64,000 bases of DNA, from NCBI GenBank assembly GCA_016709145.1, contig JADJEK010000002.1:772782-836781 (forward strand). Reading direction: 5' to 3'. Shown here in pieces: positions 51,066 to 60,521 of this stretch. Positions within the stretch are counted from its first letter, which is position 1, and each line of letters begins with the position of its first letter. The notes under the pieces were generated by a model. That model worked only from the letters and a program-made list of their open reading frames with translations. It was not told where the DNA came from and made no database searches. The stretch is from Planctomycetota bacterium (GTDB lineage Bacteria; Planctomycetota; B15-G4; JADJEK01). The position numbers and the translations under genes were made by a program.

Positions 51066-52754
51066 ATGGTCGACACCACCCAAGAAGTCGTCTTCTCCAT
51101 CGTCCAACTCGAAAAGGCGTTCGGATCGCGCACGATCCTGAACGGCGTCTCGCTGTCGTTCCTGCGCGGTGCGCGCATCGGAGTCATCGGGCCGAACGGC
51201 CAGGGCAAGTCGACGCTGCTGCGCATCATGTCCGGCGCCGACACCGAGTACGCCGGCGAGGTCGTGCCCGCGAGCGGGCTGACCGTCGGCTACGTCTCGC
51301 AGGAACCGCCGCTCGACCAAGACCTCACGGTCGGCGAAAACGTCGCGAAGGGCGTCCAGCGCATTCGCACGATGCTCGAGGACTACGAGAACGTCTCGGC
51401 GAAGCTCGCCGACAGTCCCGACGAAGACACGATGAACGTGCTGCTCGACAAGATGACGCGCCTCCAGGAGCGCATCGAAGCCTGCGACGGCTGGGAACTC
51501 GATCGCCACGTCGAGCAAGCGATGATGGCGCTGCGTTGCCCGCCCAGTGATCGCAAGATCGCGACGCTGTCGGGCGGCGAGAAGCGCCGCGTCGCGCTCT
51601 GTCAGAAGCTGCTCGAGCACCCCGATCTCCTGCTGCTCGACGAACCCACGAACCACCTCGACGCCGACACGGTCGCGTGGCTCGAGAAGCACCTGCAGAA
51701 CTACAACGGTTCGATCATCCTCGTCACGCACGACCGCTACTTCCTCGACAACGTGGTCGGCTGGATGCTCGAGATCGAGCGCGGCAACGCCAAGCCGTAC
51801 AAGGGCAACTACTCCGAGTACCTGCGCCAGCGCGAAGAGTTCTATCGCCAGCAGCAGAAGGCCGACGACACGCGCGTGAAGATCATCGCGTCGGAGCTCG
51901 AGTGGATCCGGCAGAACCCGAAGGGCCGCACCACGAAGAGCCAAGCGCGCATCAACCGCTACGAAGAACTCGTCGCGCAGGCGAAGGAACAAGTCCGCGA
52001 CGACCTGCAGATCCGCATCCCGTTCACGCGACGACTCGGCTCCAAGGTCATCACGGTGCGCGACGTCTCGAAGACCTACGACGGGCGCACGCTGTTCTCG
52101 AACCTCTCGTTCGAGCTGCCGCCGGGCGCGATCCTCGGCGTGATGGGCCCGAACGGCACGGGCAAGACCACGCTGATGCGCATGCTCACGGGTCAGGAAC
52201 AGCCCGACACCGGGTCGGTCGAGATCGGTGAGACCGTCGACCTCTGTTACCTCGATCAGAGCCGCGATTCGCTGCGGCCCGACGAGAACGTCTACGACGA
52301 GGTCACGGGCGGCAAGGACGTCCTCGTCACGGGTGGCCGCGAGATCAACGGGCGTGCGTACCTCGCGAGCTTCAACTTCCGCGGCACCGACCAGAGCAAG
52401 CGCGTCGGCGATCTCTCGGGCGGCGAGCGCAATCGTCTGCTCATCGCCAAGATGCTCGTGCGTGGCGGCAACGTCCTGTTGCTCGACGAACCGACCAACG
52501 ACCTCGATCTCGCCACGTTGCGCGTCCTCGAAGAAGCGCTCCTCGCGTTCCCGGGCTGCGCGATCGTCGTCACGCACGATCGCTTCTTCCTCGATCGCAT
52601 CGCGACGCACATCCTGTCGTTCGAAGGCGACGGCAAGGTCGCGTTCTTCAACGGCAACTACCAGCAGTACGCCGAGCACCGCCAGCGCTTGCGCGAAGAA
52701 CAGGGCCTCGGCAACGAACCCAAGGGCGCACACCGCAAGTTCCGCGGGAGCTGA
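51066..52754 (+). CDS. ettA: Energy-dependent translational throttle protein, ABC-F ATPase
   Basis: The 562-residue protein has two ABC domains. First: Walker A G-P-N-G-Q-G-K-S-T near residue 43, signature L-S-G-G-E-K-R-R near 165, Walker B L-L-L-L-D-E-P-T-N-H-L near 186. Second: G-P-N-G-T-G-K-T-T near 360, signature L-S-G-G-E-R-N-R near 450 and L-L-L-D-E-P-T-N-D-L-D near 475. The interdomain linker K-G-R-T-T-K-S-Q-A-R-I and the inserted arm point to EttA, which binds the ribosomal E-site and senses the energy state. ATG at 51066 is preferred over the GTG at 51051. The nucleotidase-like gene starts 4 nt downstream. Confidence 0.92.
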   Translation: MVDTTQEVVFSIVQLEKAFGSRTILNGVSLSFLRGARIGVIGPNGQGKSTLLRIMSGADTEYAGEVVPASGLTVGYVSQEPPLDQDLTVGENVAKGVQRIRTMLEDYENVSAKLADSPDEDTMNVLLDKMTRLQERIEACDGWELDRHVEQAMMALRCPPSDRKIATLSGGEKRRVALCQKLLEHPDLLLLDEPTNHLDADTVAWLEKHLQNYNGSIILVTHDRYFLDNVVGWMLEIERGNAKPYKGNYSEYLRQREEFYRQQQKADDTRVKIIASELEWIRQNPKGRTTKSQARINRYEELVAQAKEQVRDDLQIRIPFTRRLGSKVITVRDVSKTYDGRTLFSNLSFELPPGAILGVMGPNGTGKTTLMRMLTGQEQPDTGSVEIGETVDLCYLDQSRDSLRPDENVYDEVTGGKDVLVTGGREINGRAYLASFNFRGTDQSKRVGDLSGGERNRLLIAKMLVRGGNVLLLDEPTNDLDLATLRVLEEALLAFPGCAIVVTHDRFFLDRIATHILSFEGDGKVAFFNGNYQQYAEHRQRLREEQGLGNEPKGAHRKFRGS

Positions 52755-52757
52755 GTC

Positions 52758-53744
52758 GTGGCCGACGTCTCCACGCTCGTCGTCGACTCGATCCTCGCGG
52801 CGGCGCGCGTCGCCGCGCAGGTCTGCCGCCAAGTCCAGGGCGAGTCCACGCTCTCCGGCGTCCCCGAGGCGAAGACGGGTGACGAGCCGGTCACGATCGC
52901 CGACTACGCAGCCCAAGCGATCCTGCTGCACACGATCGCGCGCGTGGCGCCGACGCATTCGGTTCTGGCCGAAGAATCGTCCGCACATCTGCGCACGCAG
53001 GGCGAGTCCACGCGCCGTCGCGTCCACGAGCTCGTCACGCAAGCGCTGCGCGAACCGCTCGACTTCGAAGGTGTCTGCGTGCTCATCGATCACGCCGGCA
53101 AGGACGCGACGTACGCGTGGGCGATCGATCCGATCGATGGCACGCGCGGGTTCATCCGCCGCGATCAATACTGCGTCGCCGTCGCACTGCTCGCGCACGG
53201 CGTCCCGATCCTGTCCGTGCTCGCTTGCCCGAACCTCGCGCAAGATCCCGCGTCACCGCAGGGGCCGAAAGGCGTCCTGTTCCACGCCATCCGAGGGCAG
53301 GGAGCCTTCGCAGCTCCACTGGATGGCGGAACTCCCCGCCGCATCCACGTGCGCGATGTCACGGATCCGAGCGCGATGCGCATCCTCGCCAGCGTCGAGT
53401 CGGCCCACGGCGATCCGGTGCTCATCGATCGCGTCGTGCGCGACCTCCATCTCGGTGTGCTCGTGCGCATCGACAGCCAGGTCAAGTACGGAGCCCTCGC
53501 GCGCGGCGACGCCGAGTTCTACGTCCGCCCGCGCAATCATCCCGATCGCCGCGAAAACGTCTGGGACCACGCGCCAGGCGTCCTGCTCGCCGTCGAAGCC
53601 GGAGGCAAAGCGACGGACCTCGACGGCAAGGAGCTCGACTTCACGACGGGGCGGAAGATGCTGAACAACCGCGGGGTGCTCGTGAGTCACGGGCCGTGGC
53701 ACGCGATGTTGATCGGGGCGTTGGAGCGGGCGGAGAGAGGGTGA
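52758..53744 (+). CDS. Inositol-monophosphatase-family phosphatase, likely 3'(2'),5'-bisphosphate nucleotidase
   Basis: The 328-residue protein belongs to the lithium-sensitive phosphatase fold. Metal-binding motifs: E-E-S near residue 73, D-P-I-D-G-T-R-G-F near 121, and W-D-H-A-P-G near 270. The D-G-T-R/K-G-F variant and the length point to HAL2/CysQ-like bisphosphate nucleotidases that degrade PAP, rather than inositol phosphatases. GTG start at 52758, 4 nt after ettA, so the two are an operon. PAP hydrolysis links to sulfur assimilation and RNA turnover. An extra insertion at residues 78-110, rich in His and Arg, is longer than usual. Confidence 0.85.
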   Translation: MADVSTLVVDSILAAARVAAQVCRQVQGESTLSGVPEAKTGDEPVTIADYAAQAILLHTIARVAPTHSVLAEESSAHLRTQGESTRRRVHELVTQALREPLDFEGVCVLIDHAGKDATYAWAIDPIDGTRGFIRRDQYCVAVALLAHGVPILSVLACPNLAQDPASPQGPKGVLFHAIRGQGAFAAPLDGGTPRRIHVRDVTDPSAMRILASVESAHGDPVLIDRVVRDLHLGVLVRIDSQVKYGALARGDAEFYVRPRNHPDRRENVWDHAPGVLLAVEAGGKATDLDGKELDFTTGRKMLNNRGVLVSHGPWHAMLIGALERAERG

Positions 53745-53984
53745 GTGGGGTTGCGCGGGACTGCACGGGATTGAACGGGGCGCTTCGCTCTTCGTACGCG
53801 AGCAGAGCTCGCTCCTGTGAGGCCCGGCGAGAAGCGTGACTGCTTCCTCGGTTTCAGGCCGCACGCTCGTCAGCAAGGAACCGCGTGCGATTGCCGCCGG
53901 CAATTGCACGCGGGCTACACCACGACGGGCCAAGGACTTGAGCGATCGTGTCGAACGGCTGGAGTGCGAGCGCCAACCGCCGGC

Positions 53985-54090
53985 ACGGGCGTCGGGCAGT
54001 GGGGACACATCGGGGACAGACCCGCCTCCGTCCCCGTCATGGCCGTCGAGCTCGGGTGGGGACAGTCCCCTCATCTGCTCTGTCCCCACT
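53985..54090. repeat. Cluster of GGGGACA/TGTCCCC words with a palindrome
   Basis: Five GGGGACA- or TGTCCCC-type words occur here, including the palindrome GGGGACAGTCCCC at 54058-54070. The same word family occurs at 14246-14880. The gap between 53745 and 54403 has no gene I can support; the rest is low-complexity. Confidence 0.55.
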
Positions 54091-54225
54091 CCTTCAATCG
54101 CCACCGCGGAGCGCGAAGCGCGACCCGAAGTTCTCCCTCGGGTTCAAGCTCGCGCGTCCTAGTAACCACTCAGTCGGCAACGGACGTCGTGAAGTCTCAC
54201 GCGCGACTCAAGGGCGCGGGGGCTC

Positions 54226-54318
54226 CCAAAGGGGGGCTTCGCTCGTTTGTGAAGCCCCCCTTTGGTCGTTCGACCGCGAGCGGTCGAACGAGGGGGGTGC
54301 GGGGGCCGTCGGCCCCCG
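54226..54318. repeat. Three successive inverted repeats
   Basis: First, a perfect 15-bp pair CCAAAGGGGGGCTTC / GAAGCCCCCCTTTGG at 54226-54265. Second, GTTCGACCGC / GCGGTCGAAC at 54268-54289. Third, GGGGGCC / GGCCCCC at 54301-54317. They lie 85 nt before the rhodanese gene; they could act as a terminator for the upstream unit or be a small dispersed repeat element. Confidence 0.65.
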
Positions 54319-54403
54319 GCTCGCCTCGACGCCCGAGCCGGCGTAGGGCCATGCGGCCCGAGCCTGTGCTACACATGCGCCACTTTCACGGAGGTGGTTC
54401 TCG

Positions 54404-54979
54404 ATGGACGTCGTCTATCCGTTCGCGGGTCTCGGACTCATCGCGTTGGTCGTCGCCGTGCGCGCGCGCTCCGCGGCGCGGCAGCTCGAATCGAAGGCAC
54501 GCGAACTCGAATCCGGCATCAACCGCGCCGAGTCGCGCGCGGTCGACGCCGAACAACGCACGGCGCGACTCGAGCAGTTCGTCCGCATGTTGGCCGACGG
54601 CAAGCCCGTCACGGGCGCCATGATCGAGGAGGGTCGCTTGTTCGACGAGATCGATGCCGAGCAATGCCGCGTCCTGGTCGAGGAAAGCCAAGTCCTCGCA
54701 CGCGGCGACACCCTCGTCGTGGATGTCCGCACGCAAGGCGAGGTCGAAGGCGGCCACATCGCCGGCGCGCGTTGGATCCCCATCGACCAACTCGAGGGCC
54801 GTTACCGCGAACTGCCGAAGGACAAGCGCTTGCTCGTCGTCTGCGCTGCCGGTGGCCGCTCCGCGGCGGCCTGCGACTTCCTCAGTGGCAAGGGCTACGA
54901 GAAGCTCGCGAACGTCGTCGGCGGCATGAGCTCGTACCGCGGCAAGACCGAGCGCGGCGTCCCCGCCGCGAAGACCTGA
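54404..54979 (+). CDS. Membrane-anchored rhodanese-domain protein
   Basis: The 191-residue protein has an N-terminal transmembrane helix (about 4-22), a coiled-coil segment (25-70) and a rhodanese domain (about 90-180) with V-D-V-R-T-Q-G-E-V-E-G-G-H-I, G-A-R-W-I-P and the active-site Cys in V-V-C-A-A-G-G-R-S-A-A-A. Such domains transfer sulfur or sense thiols; an anchored form behind a coiled coil suggests a scaffold role at the membrane. AGGTGG precedes the start. The topology (domain inside or outside) cannot be decided. A strong hairpin lies between this gene and the converging lipoprotein gene. Confidence 0.88.
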   Translation: MDVVYPFAGLGLIALVVAVRARSAARQLESKARELESGINRAESRAVDAEQRTARLEQFVRMLADGKPVTGAMIEEGRLFDEIDAEQCRVLVEESQVLARGDTLVVDVRTQGEVEGGHIAGARWIPIDQLEGRYRELPKDKRLLVVCAAGGRSAAACDFLSGKGYEKLANVVGGMSSYRGKTERGVPAAKT

Positions 54980-55015
54980 AGCCGCCCACGCACGCGCGTC
55001 GGCAAGCCCTACAAC

Positions 55016-55060
55016 GCGAACGGCCGCGGTGGATCGCTCGGATCCACCGCGGCCGTTCGC
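55016..55060. terminator. Bidirectional hairpin terminator, 20-bp stem
   Basis: GCGAACGGCCGCGGTGGATC (55016-55035) pairs perfectly with 55041-55060 around a 5-nt loop. It lies between the rhodanese gene and the converging PQQ-propeller lipoprotein gene. Confidence 0.8.
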
Positions 55061-55091
55061 CCTGCACTCGAATCGGACTCGAGCGCGTCGA

Positions 55092-56209
55092 TCACTTCAG
55101 CAGGTAGAGGCTCTTCCCGCAGGAGAACACGAGGCCTTCGCCCTGCTCGTTGCTCGCGACGACGCGCAAGAGCGGCGAACGAACGCGGCCGATCTCGACG
55201 CCATTGCCCGCGTTCAGCACCGCGATCTGGCCGTCCTCGCACTCGAACAGGTCGTGCCCCGACACCGTGGTCAGGTAACGCACGCCACCCGTGAAGGTGT
55301 ACGCGGTGTCACCGGTCGCCTTGTCGATCGCGACGACACCACCCGGGATCGGCTGGTACACGCGCATCGCCGCCACGGCCGGAGCCTGCGTCAGCGGTTG
55401 ATCCGAGAACCACTTCCAACTGACCGAACCGACCAGACGGTTGAGCGCGTACAGCGCGCGGTCTTCGGACGCGACGTACAGCGTCTGATCGTCGTGCGCG
55501 AGATTCGCGGCGTTCTTGCCGAGCGTGCGGTACGACCACGCGACCGAACCGGGAACGTCCGCAGTCGCCGGTCGCGCTTCGAGCGCCCGATCGAGCCGTC
55601 CTGCGCAGCGACGTAGACCATCTGGTCCGCGCCACTGCCGACCACGAGCGGGGACGCGGTGACCGGTCCGCCGACTGCGTGGAACCAACCCGGCCAACCG
55701 TCATAGAGCGACACGGTACGCAGCCGATAGGAGTCGCCCCACGACGCCGTGTACAGCGTGTCGAGCGTCAGCGCCCCACCCGCGGACGGCGTGAAATCGA
55801 GATCGCGATCGAGCAGGCGCGTGCCGGTCGTCTTCGCACACACGGTCAAGTGCGCACGCGACAGGAAACCGACGCGGTCCTTGCCGACGAGCATCGATCG
55901 CGTCGGCGCGCGCTCGAGGAACAGCACCCAGCGGTGCGTTCCGGTCGCCATGTCGATCGCGTGCACCGTGTTGGCGCTGTCGAGCACGTAGGCCGTGCCG
56001 TCATGCACTTCGATCGAGACGACCGAAGCGCCGGTCTGCTCGTGGATGCGCACGGGCTCCCACGCAGTACCCGTCAAGCTCGCGGCTTCCGCGATCGCTT
56101 CCGGAGTGTTCGGATCCGGGATCTCCACGGGGAACTTGCCCGCGGACGAACAACCGGCGGCACCCAACAGAAGCACAGCCGAGAACGCGAACGAGGAACG
56201 CATCGTCAT
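55092..56209 (-). pseudogene. PQQ-type beta-propeller lipoprotein, single frameshift
   Basis: The ATG at 56209 has AAAGGAG 10 nt upstream and opens into a lipoprotein signal with the lipobox L-L-G-A-A-G-C. The body is a PQQ/quinoprotein-like propeller (V-L-D-S-A-N-T-V-H-A-I-D near residue 75; I-D-K-A-T-G-D near 270). In one frame it reads from 56209 to about 55590, and in the next from there to the stop at 55092; the joint is at D-G-S-I-G and requires a single-base shift. With the frame corrected the protein has about 370 residues. Whether this is real inactivation or an assembly indel cannot be decided; the propeller is otherwise intact. Its position next to a rhodanese and a divergent YggS gives no functional clue. 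Confidence 0.8.
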
Positions 56210-56736
56210 TGGAGACGAACTCCTTTGCGAGCAACGCGACCGCACGAGTGGACCTTCGATCGTTCGACGGCGACCGGGCGAAGCCGGCTCGTGCGCTTGC
56301 GGAAAGCACTTGGCCTACAAGGAAATAAGTCGGCGGGATCTTACGGGGCGAGGACCCTTGGTCAAGATGTTCCAAAGGTCCATCTTGCGCCTTCGCGCAC
56401 CAGCGTCGCACTCGCACGGCCCAAAGCCGGCCACCGGCGTGCGCGAACGCCTTCCAGAACCCACACGACTCGGGCCAGTAGTCGCGGTCACGTCCGCGGT
56501 GACGCGCATTGGCTCGGTGCACGGATCGTCGGGCCTCGGTGCCCGGTCGCGGGAGACGACGGGGCCCACGCGCTTGCATCGGACGGTTCGTGGCAACAAC
56601 ACCGACGGCTACCGAACTCGATCGAGTCCGGACCCGTCCGTCCACGCTCGGCGTGGACGCCATCACGACGGTCGAGTTCCGTTCCTTCCCACGTCTCGTT
56701 CGCTCTGGTAGATCAAGCCGCTTCGGAACGAGGACC

Positions 56737-57474
56737 ATGACCGCACTCTCCGGCGTCGCCTCCTTACTGCAACGAAACCTCGACGCCGTGCGCACCCGCA
56801 TCGCGGCGGCCGCGGCCAAGGGCGGTCGCACGGCCGACTCCGTGCGGCTCGTCGCGGTCACCAAGTCCGTGGGAGCCGACGTCGTCCGCGAGCTGCTGCC
56901 GCTGCTGCCGACTCCCGAGTTCGGCGAGAACCGCATCGCCGACGCCGAGGAGCGCGCCGCCGCCGTGCCCGCCGGCCCGACGTGGCACCTCATCGGACAT
57001 CTGCAAGCGAACAAGGTCCGCCGCGCGCTGAACCTGTTCTCGTGGGTCCATTCGGTCGACGACCTCGACCTGCTCGCGCGCATCGATCGCATCGCGCAAG
57101 AACTCGGCCGCCGCCCACGCATCCTGCTGCAAGTGAACGTGAGCGGAGAAGCCAGCAAGAGCGGCTGCACGCCGGAAGCGCTTCGACCTTTGGCGCAAGC
57201 GGCCGCGGCCGCACGCCACGTCGAAGTGGTCGGCCTGATGACGATGGCGCCGCTCGATCGCGAGCCGGAAGCGTCACGCCCGTGGTTCCGCGCGCTACGA
57301 CAGTTGCGCGACGAACTCGCACGGACGGGCGACATGCCGGCGGAGTTCGTGCACCTTTCGATGGGCATGACGAACGACTTCGAGATCGCCGTCGAAGAAG
57401 GCGCCACTCTGGTACGCGTCGGTCGTGCGTTGTTCCTGGGACTTGGAGATTCGAGTGCCGGTCCTCATCGTTGA
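56737..57474 (+). CDS. PLP-homeostasis protein, YggS/PROSC family
   Basis: The 245-residue protein is a PLP-binding TIM-barrel protein of normal length. PLP lysine in V-A-V-T-K-S-V near residue 42; F-G-E-N-R near 68; W-H-L-I-G-H-L-Q-A-N-K near 85; V-N-V-S-G-E-A-S-K-S-G near 135; and S-M-G-M-T-N-D-F near 210, close to the family's S-M-G-M-S-x-D. It buffers free pyridoxal phosphate. It overlaps the FHA-kinase gene by 20 nt, so the two are cotranscribed. The 490 nt upstream, shared with the diverging lipoprotein gene, contain no further gene. Confidence 0.93.
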   Translation: MTALSGVASLLQRNLDAVRTRIAAAAAKGGRTADSVRLVAVTKSVGADVVRELLPLLPTPEFGENRIADAEERAAAVPAGPTWHLIGHLQANKVRRALNLFSWVHSVDDLDLLARIDRIAQELGRRPRILLQVNVSGEASKSGCTPEALRPLAQAAAAARHVEVVGLMTMAPLDREPEASRPWFRALRQLRDELARTGDMPAEFVHLSMGMTNDFEIAVEEGATLVRVGRALFLGLGDSSAGPHR

Positions 57475-60211
57475 AACCGGGTCCCAAAAGGGACATTCCG
57501 TCACTCTCGACGAGGACGTGGTCTACACCCTCGGCCGCGACGAGCGCGCCGAAGTCCGCATCGACGACGAACTCGCGTCGCGCGCGCACTGCAAGATCCG
57601 CGGCAAGGAAGGGCGCTTCTTCCTCAAGGACGCCGGCTCGAAGAACGGCACGCTCGTCAACGGCGCGACCATCGGCGGCAACGCCGTCGAATTGAAGAGC
57701 GGCGACAAGATCACGATCGGCACGACCGCGCTGACGTTCTTCTCGACGAAGGAAGCGGGCGGCGGCGTCGGCAGGACGCTCGGCGGGTACAAGCTGCTGC
57801 AGCGCCTCGGCCGCGGCGGCATGGGCACGGTCTACCGCGCGCTGCAGTTGTCGCTGAACCGCGAAGTCGCGCTGAAGATCCTGTCGCCCGAACTCTCGCG
57901 CGATCCCGCGTTCGTCGAGCGCTTCCTGAAAGAAGCGCGCGCTGCGGGGCAGTTGAACCATCCGAACATCGTGCAGGTCTACGACGTCGCGCAGGACAGC
58001 GGCCTGCTGTTCTACGCCATGGAGTTCGTGCCCGGCGGAACGGTCGAGGACAAGCTCAACAAGGACGGCCCGATGCCATGGGCCGAAGCGTTGAAGCTGC
58101 TGAACGACGCCGCACGTGGCCTGCAGTACGCCGAACTGAAGAAGATCGTCCACCGCGACATCAAGCCCGACAACTTGATGCTGACCGAGATCGGCACCGT
58201 GAAGATCGCCGACCTCGGGCTCGCGCTCGCGCAGCACGACGGCGGCGACGCGCTCGGCATCGTCGGCACACCGCACTTCATCTCGCCCGAGCAGGCGCGC
58301 GGCCAGACGCTCGACACGCGCTCGGACCTCTATTCACTCGGCGCGACGTTCTTCCGCATCCTGACCGGCAAGACGATGTTCCACGGCGAAAGCGCCGAGG
58401 AGATCGTGAAGAAGCAACTGCGCGAGCCGCCGCCCGACTTGCGCGCGACCGTGCCGCAGATCCCCGAGAAGGTCGCGGCGATCTTCACGCGATTGGTCCA
58501 GAAGGAACCCGGACAGCGCTACCAGACCGCGGGCGAGCTCGTCGATGCGATCCACGCCGCGGGAGCGAAGAAGAGCAGCCGCGCGCTCGTGATCGTGCTC
58601 GCGCTGCTCGTCGTCGTCGGCGGGACGGTGGCCGGCATCCTGCTGAACCGCGAGCCCGAGCAGATCGTCGTGGTCCAGAACAACACGGACCAGAACAAGG
58701 TCGATCGACTTCAGACCGAAGCCGAGAAGCGCGAGTTCGAGTTCAAGGCGATGACCGCGTACACCGAGTTCTCGGAACGCGCGGCCACGTACACGCGCGA
58801 CGCGAAGCTGAGCGCGCTCACCGAGATCGTGTCGTCGTTCTCGGGCACCGAAGCGGCCGGCAAGGCGCAGAAGCTGGTCGAACAGATCCAGGCCGAGATC
58901 GCCGCGGAGACCGCGGCTGCGGCGCAGGTCAAATCCAAGGTCGACGCGGCCATCCTCGCGCTCGAGAACGCGGTGAATCCGGCGCTCGGCGAACGTCGCT
59001 TCATCGACGCCGTGACGGCATTGACGGCGAACGCCGCGCCCGATCCCGACGTCGACGCCGCCGCGGACTTCGTCGCCGCGAAGCAGCGCTTGAGCGACGC
59101 GGCGCTCGCCGCGATCACGACCGCGACGCAACGCACGCGCGACGACGTCGCCGCCGCGCTCGCGGCCGCGAAGTTCCAGGACGCGCGCGCCGCGGTGAAC
59201 GCGGGGCGAACCGCGCTGCAGGACGCGACCGCGCTGGCCGCATTGCCGCAAGGTCCGCTCGCGGCCGCGCTCGTGGAGTTCGACGCGGCGCTGACCGCGT
59301 TGCCCCCCACGATCGACACGGCCGAGCAATCCCAGATTGCGGGTCTGCTGGCGCAGGACCTCGTGCGCCTCGAGCGTGAGTTCGACTGGGACGCGTGGTT
59401 CGCGAACGTCTCGGCGCTGCGCTTCGCCGAAGCCAACGACGCGGTGACGACGTTGAGCGCGCGCATGCAGACCGCCGCGTACCGAGACTACGTCGCCGCG
59501 ATCCAACACGACGTCGCGCCGCTGTCCGACGTCTTCGGCGCGTTCCGCAGCGCGCTCGAAAGCGGACAACTCGCGCGCAAGGACGTCACGCATCCGGAGC
59601 GCGACCAGGCCGCGGAGATGAAGGGCCTCAGCGACGACGGCGATGGCGTCACGCTGGTCGTCGCCAAGTCCGCGGGTTCGGCGAGTTCCGTGGTCCGCTT
59701 CCGCGCGTTCGCGTCGGCGCAGGCGTTCGCGGATCTGCTCGGTGATCGCGTCGCGAACCGCCCCGCCGATCGACTCGCGATCGCACGCGGAGCGACGTTG
59801 CTGTCGGCCGCGTGGTTCCGCGCGGGCGTGACTCGGCTGCTCCAGCAAATGCAGTCGTACGACGCCTCCCAAGGCTGGTCCGACACGCAGAAGGCCGCGC
59901 TCGCCGACGTCGTGGTGCCCGTCATCGATCTGCAGCACGGGATGCTGAAGACGCTGATCGACGAAGCCGCCGCGGAGTCGACGACGTCCGCGCAGACGCA
60001 AGCCGCGATCGACCTGCTGACGCGCGAGTCGGCCGCGTACTCCGCGATCGCGAACGCGTTGGCGCCGTTCCTCGGGCGTGGCGGCAGCTTCGACCACGCC
60101 GCGACGGCTCTGTCCGAGTTCGCCGCGCAGCATCGCGGGACGCGCTGCTTCCTCGCCGCGTATCCGCTGTTCGACGGCGGGCGCTGCGAAACGCCGCTCG
60201 TCGGACCCTGA
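57455..60211 (+). CDS. FHA-domain Ser/Thr protein kinase with large C-terminal extracytoplasmic region
   Basis: From the GTG at 57455 (GGAG 7 nt before) the protein has 918 residues. FHA domain about 3-90 (G-R-D-E-R-A, S-R-A-H-C, S-K-N-G-T). Kinase about 108-370: G-R-G-G-M-G-T-V, catalytic A-L-K, H-R-D-I-K-P-D-N, D-L-G in place of D-F-G, S-P-E-Q-A-R. Transmembrane helix near 378-398. The remaining 520 residues are Ala-rich helices, probably coiled-coil, outside the membrane. FHA before the kinase is less common than the reverse order. It reads 20 nt into the preceding YggS gene. Substrates are unknown; a link to cell-envelope signalling is likely. Confidence 0.92.
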   Translation: MPVLIVETGSQKGHSVTLDEDVVYTLGRDERAEVRIDDELASRAHCKIRGKEGRFFLKDAGSKNGTLVNGATIGGNAVELKSGDKITIGTTALTFFSTKEAGGGVGRTLGGYKLLQRLGRGGMGTVYRALQLSLNREVALKILSPELSRDPAFVERFLKEARAAGQLNHPNIVQVYDVAQDSGLLFYAMEFVPGGTVEDKLNKDGPMPWAEALKLLNDAARGLQYAELKKIVHRDIKPDNLMLTEIGTVKIADLGLALAQHDGGDALGIVGTPHFISPEQARGQTLDTRSDLYSLGATFFRILTGKTMFHGESAEEIVKKQLREPPPDLRATVPQIPEKVAAIFTRLVQKEPGQRYQTAGELVDAIHAAGAKKSSRALVIVLALLVVVGGTVAGILLNREPEQIVVVQNNTDQNKVDRLQTEAEKREFEFKAMTAYTEFSERAATYTRDAKLSALTEIVSSFSGTEAAGKAQKLVEQIQAEIAAETAAAAQVKSKVDAAILALENAVNPALGERRFIDAVTALTANAAPDPDVDAAADFVAAKQRLSDAALAAITTATQRTRDDVAAALAAAKFQDARAAVNAGRTALQDATALAALPQGPLAAALVEFDAALTALPPTIDTAEQSQIAGLLAQDLVRLEREFDWDAWFANVSALRFAEANDAVTTLSARMQTAAYRDYVAAIQHDVAPLSDVFGAFRSALESGQLARKDVTHPERDQAAEMKGLSDDGDGVTLVVAKSAGSASSVVRFRAFASAQAFADLLGDRVANRPADRLAIARGATLLSAAWFRAGVTRLLQQMQSYDASQGWSDTQKAALADVVVPVIDLQHGMLKTLIDEAAAESTTSAQTQAAIDLLTRESAAYSAIANALAPFLGRGGSFDHAATALSEFAAQHRGTRCFLAAYPLFDGGRCETPLVGP

Positions 60212-60215
60212 TCGC

Positions 60216-60521
60216 ATGGACTTCCTGCCGATCACGCTCGCCGGCGGCGGAGTCGAGTTCTTCGTGCGAGCGAAGCCGCGCTCCGCGCGCGATCGCGTGC
60301 AATCGGCGACGACGGATGCGCTGGTGGTGCAGACCACGGCTCCGCCCGTCGACGGCGAGGCCAACGACAGCATCGTGCGCATCCTCGCCGCATTCTTCGA
60401 CGTACCGAAGTCGCGCGTGGAGATCGCATCGGGCGCCGGCGGGCGCTTGAAGAAAGTGCGCGTCGGCGGACTCGACGTCGCGCGTGCGCGGGCGGCCGTA
60501 GCCGCGTTGGGGACGCCATGA
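60216..60521 (+). CDS. DUF167/YggU-family protein
   Basis: The 101-residue protein has the family arrangement: V-R-A-K-P-R-S-A-R near residue 18, V-V-Q-T-T-A-P-P-V-D-G-E-A-N near 38, and a V-E-I-A-S-G-A-G-G-R-L-K strand near 70. Function of DUF167 is unknown; it is often found near YggS/YggT genes, as here, with YggS two genes upstream. The start follows the kinase stop by 4 nt and its stop overlaps purN by 4 nt. Confidence 0.9.
   Translation: MDFLPITLAGGGVEFFVRAKPRSARDRVQSATTDALVVQTTAPPVDGEANDSIVRILAAFFDVPKSRVEIASGAGGRLKKVRVGGLDVARARAAVAALGTP

Noticed and set aside
49989..53243. 1,084-residue minus-strand frame
   Set aside because: It runs antisense to EamA, ettA and the nucleotidase-like gene, which have clear motifs; no domain is recognisable in it.
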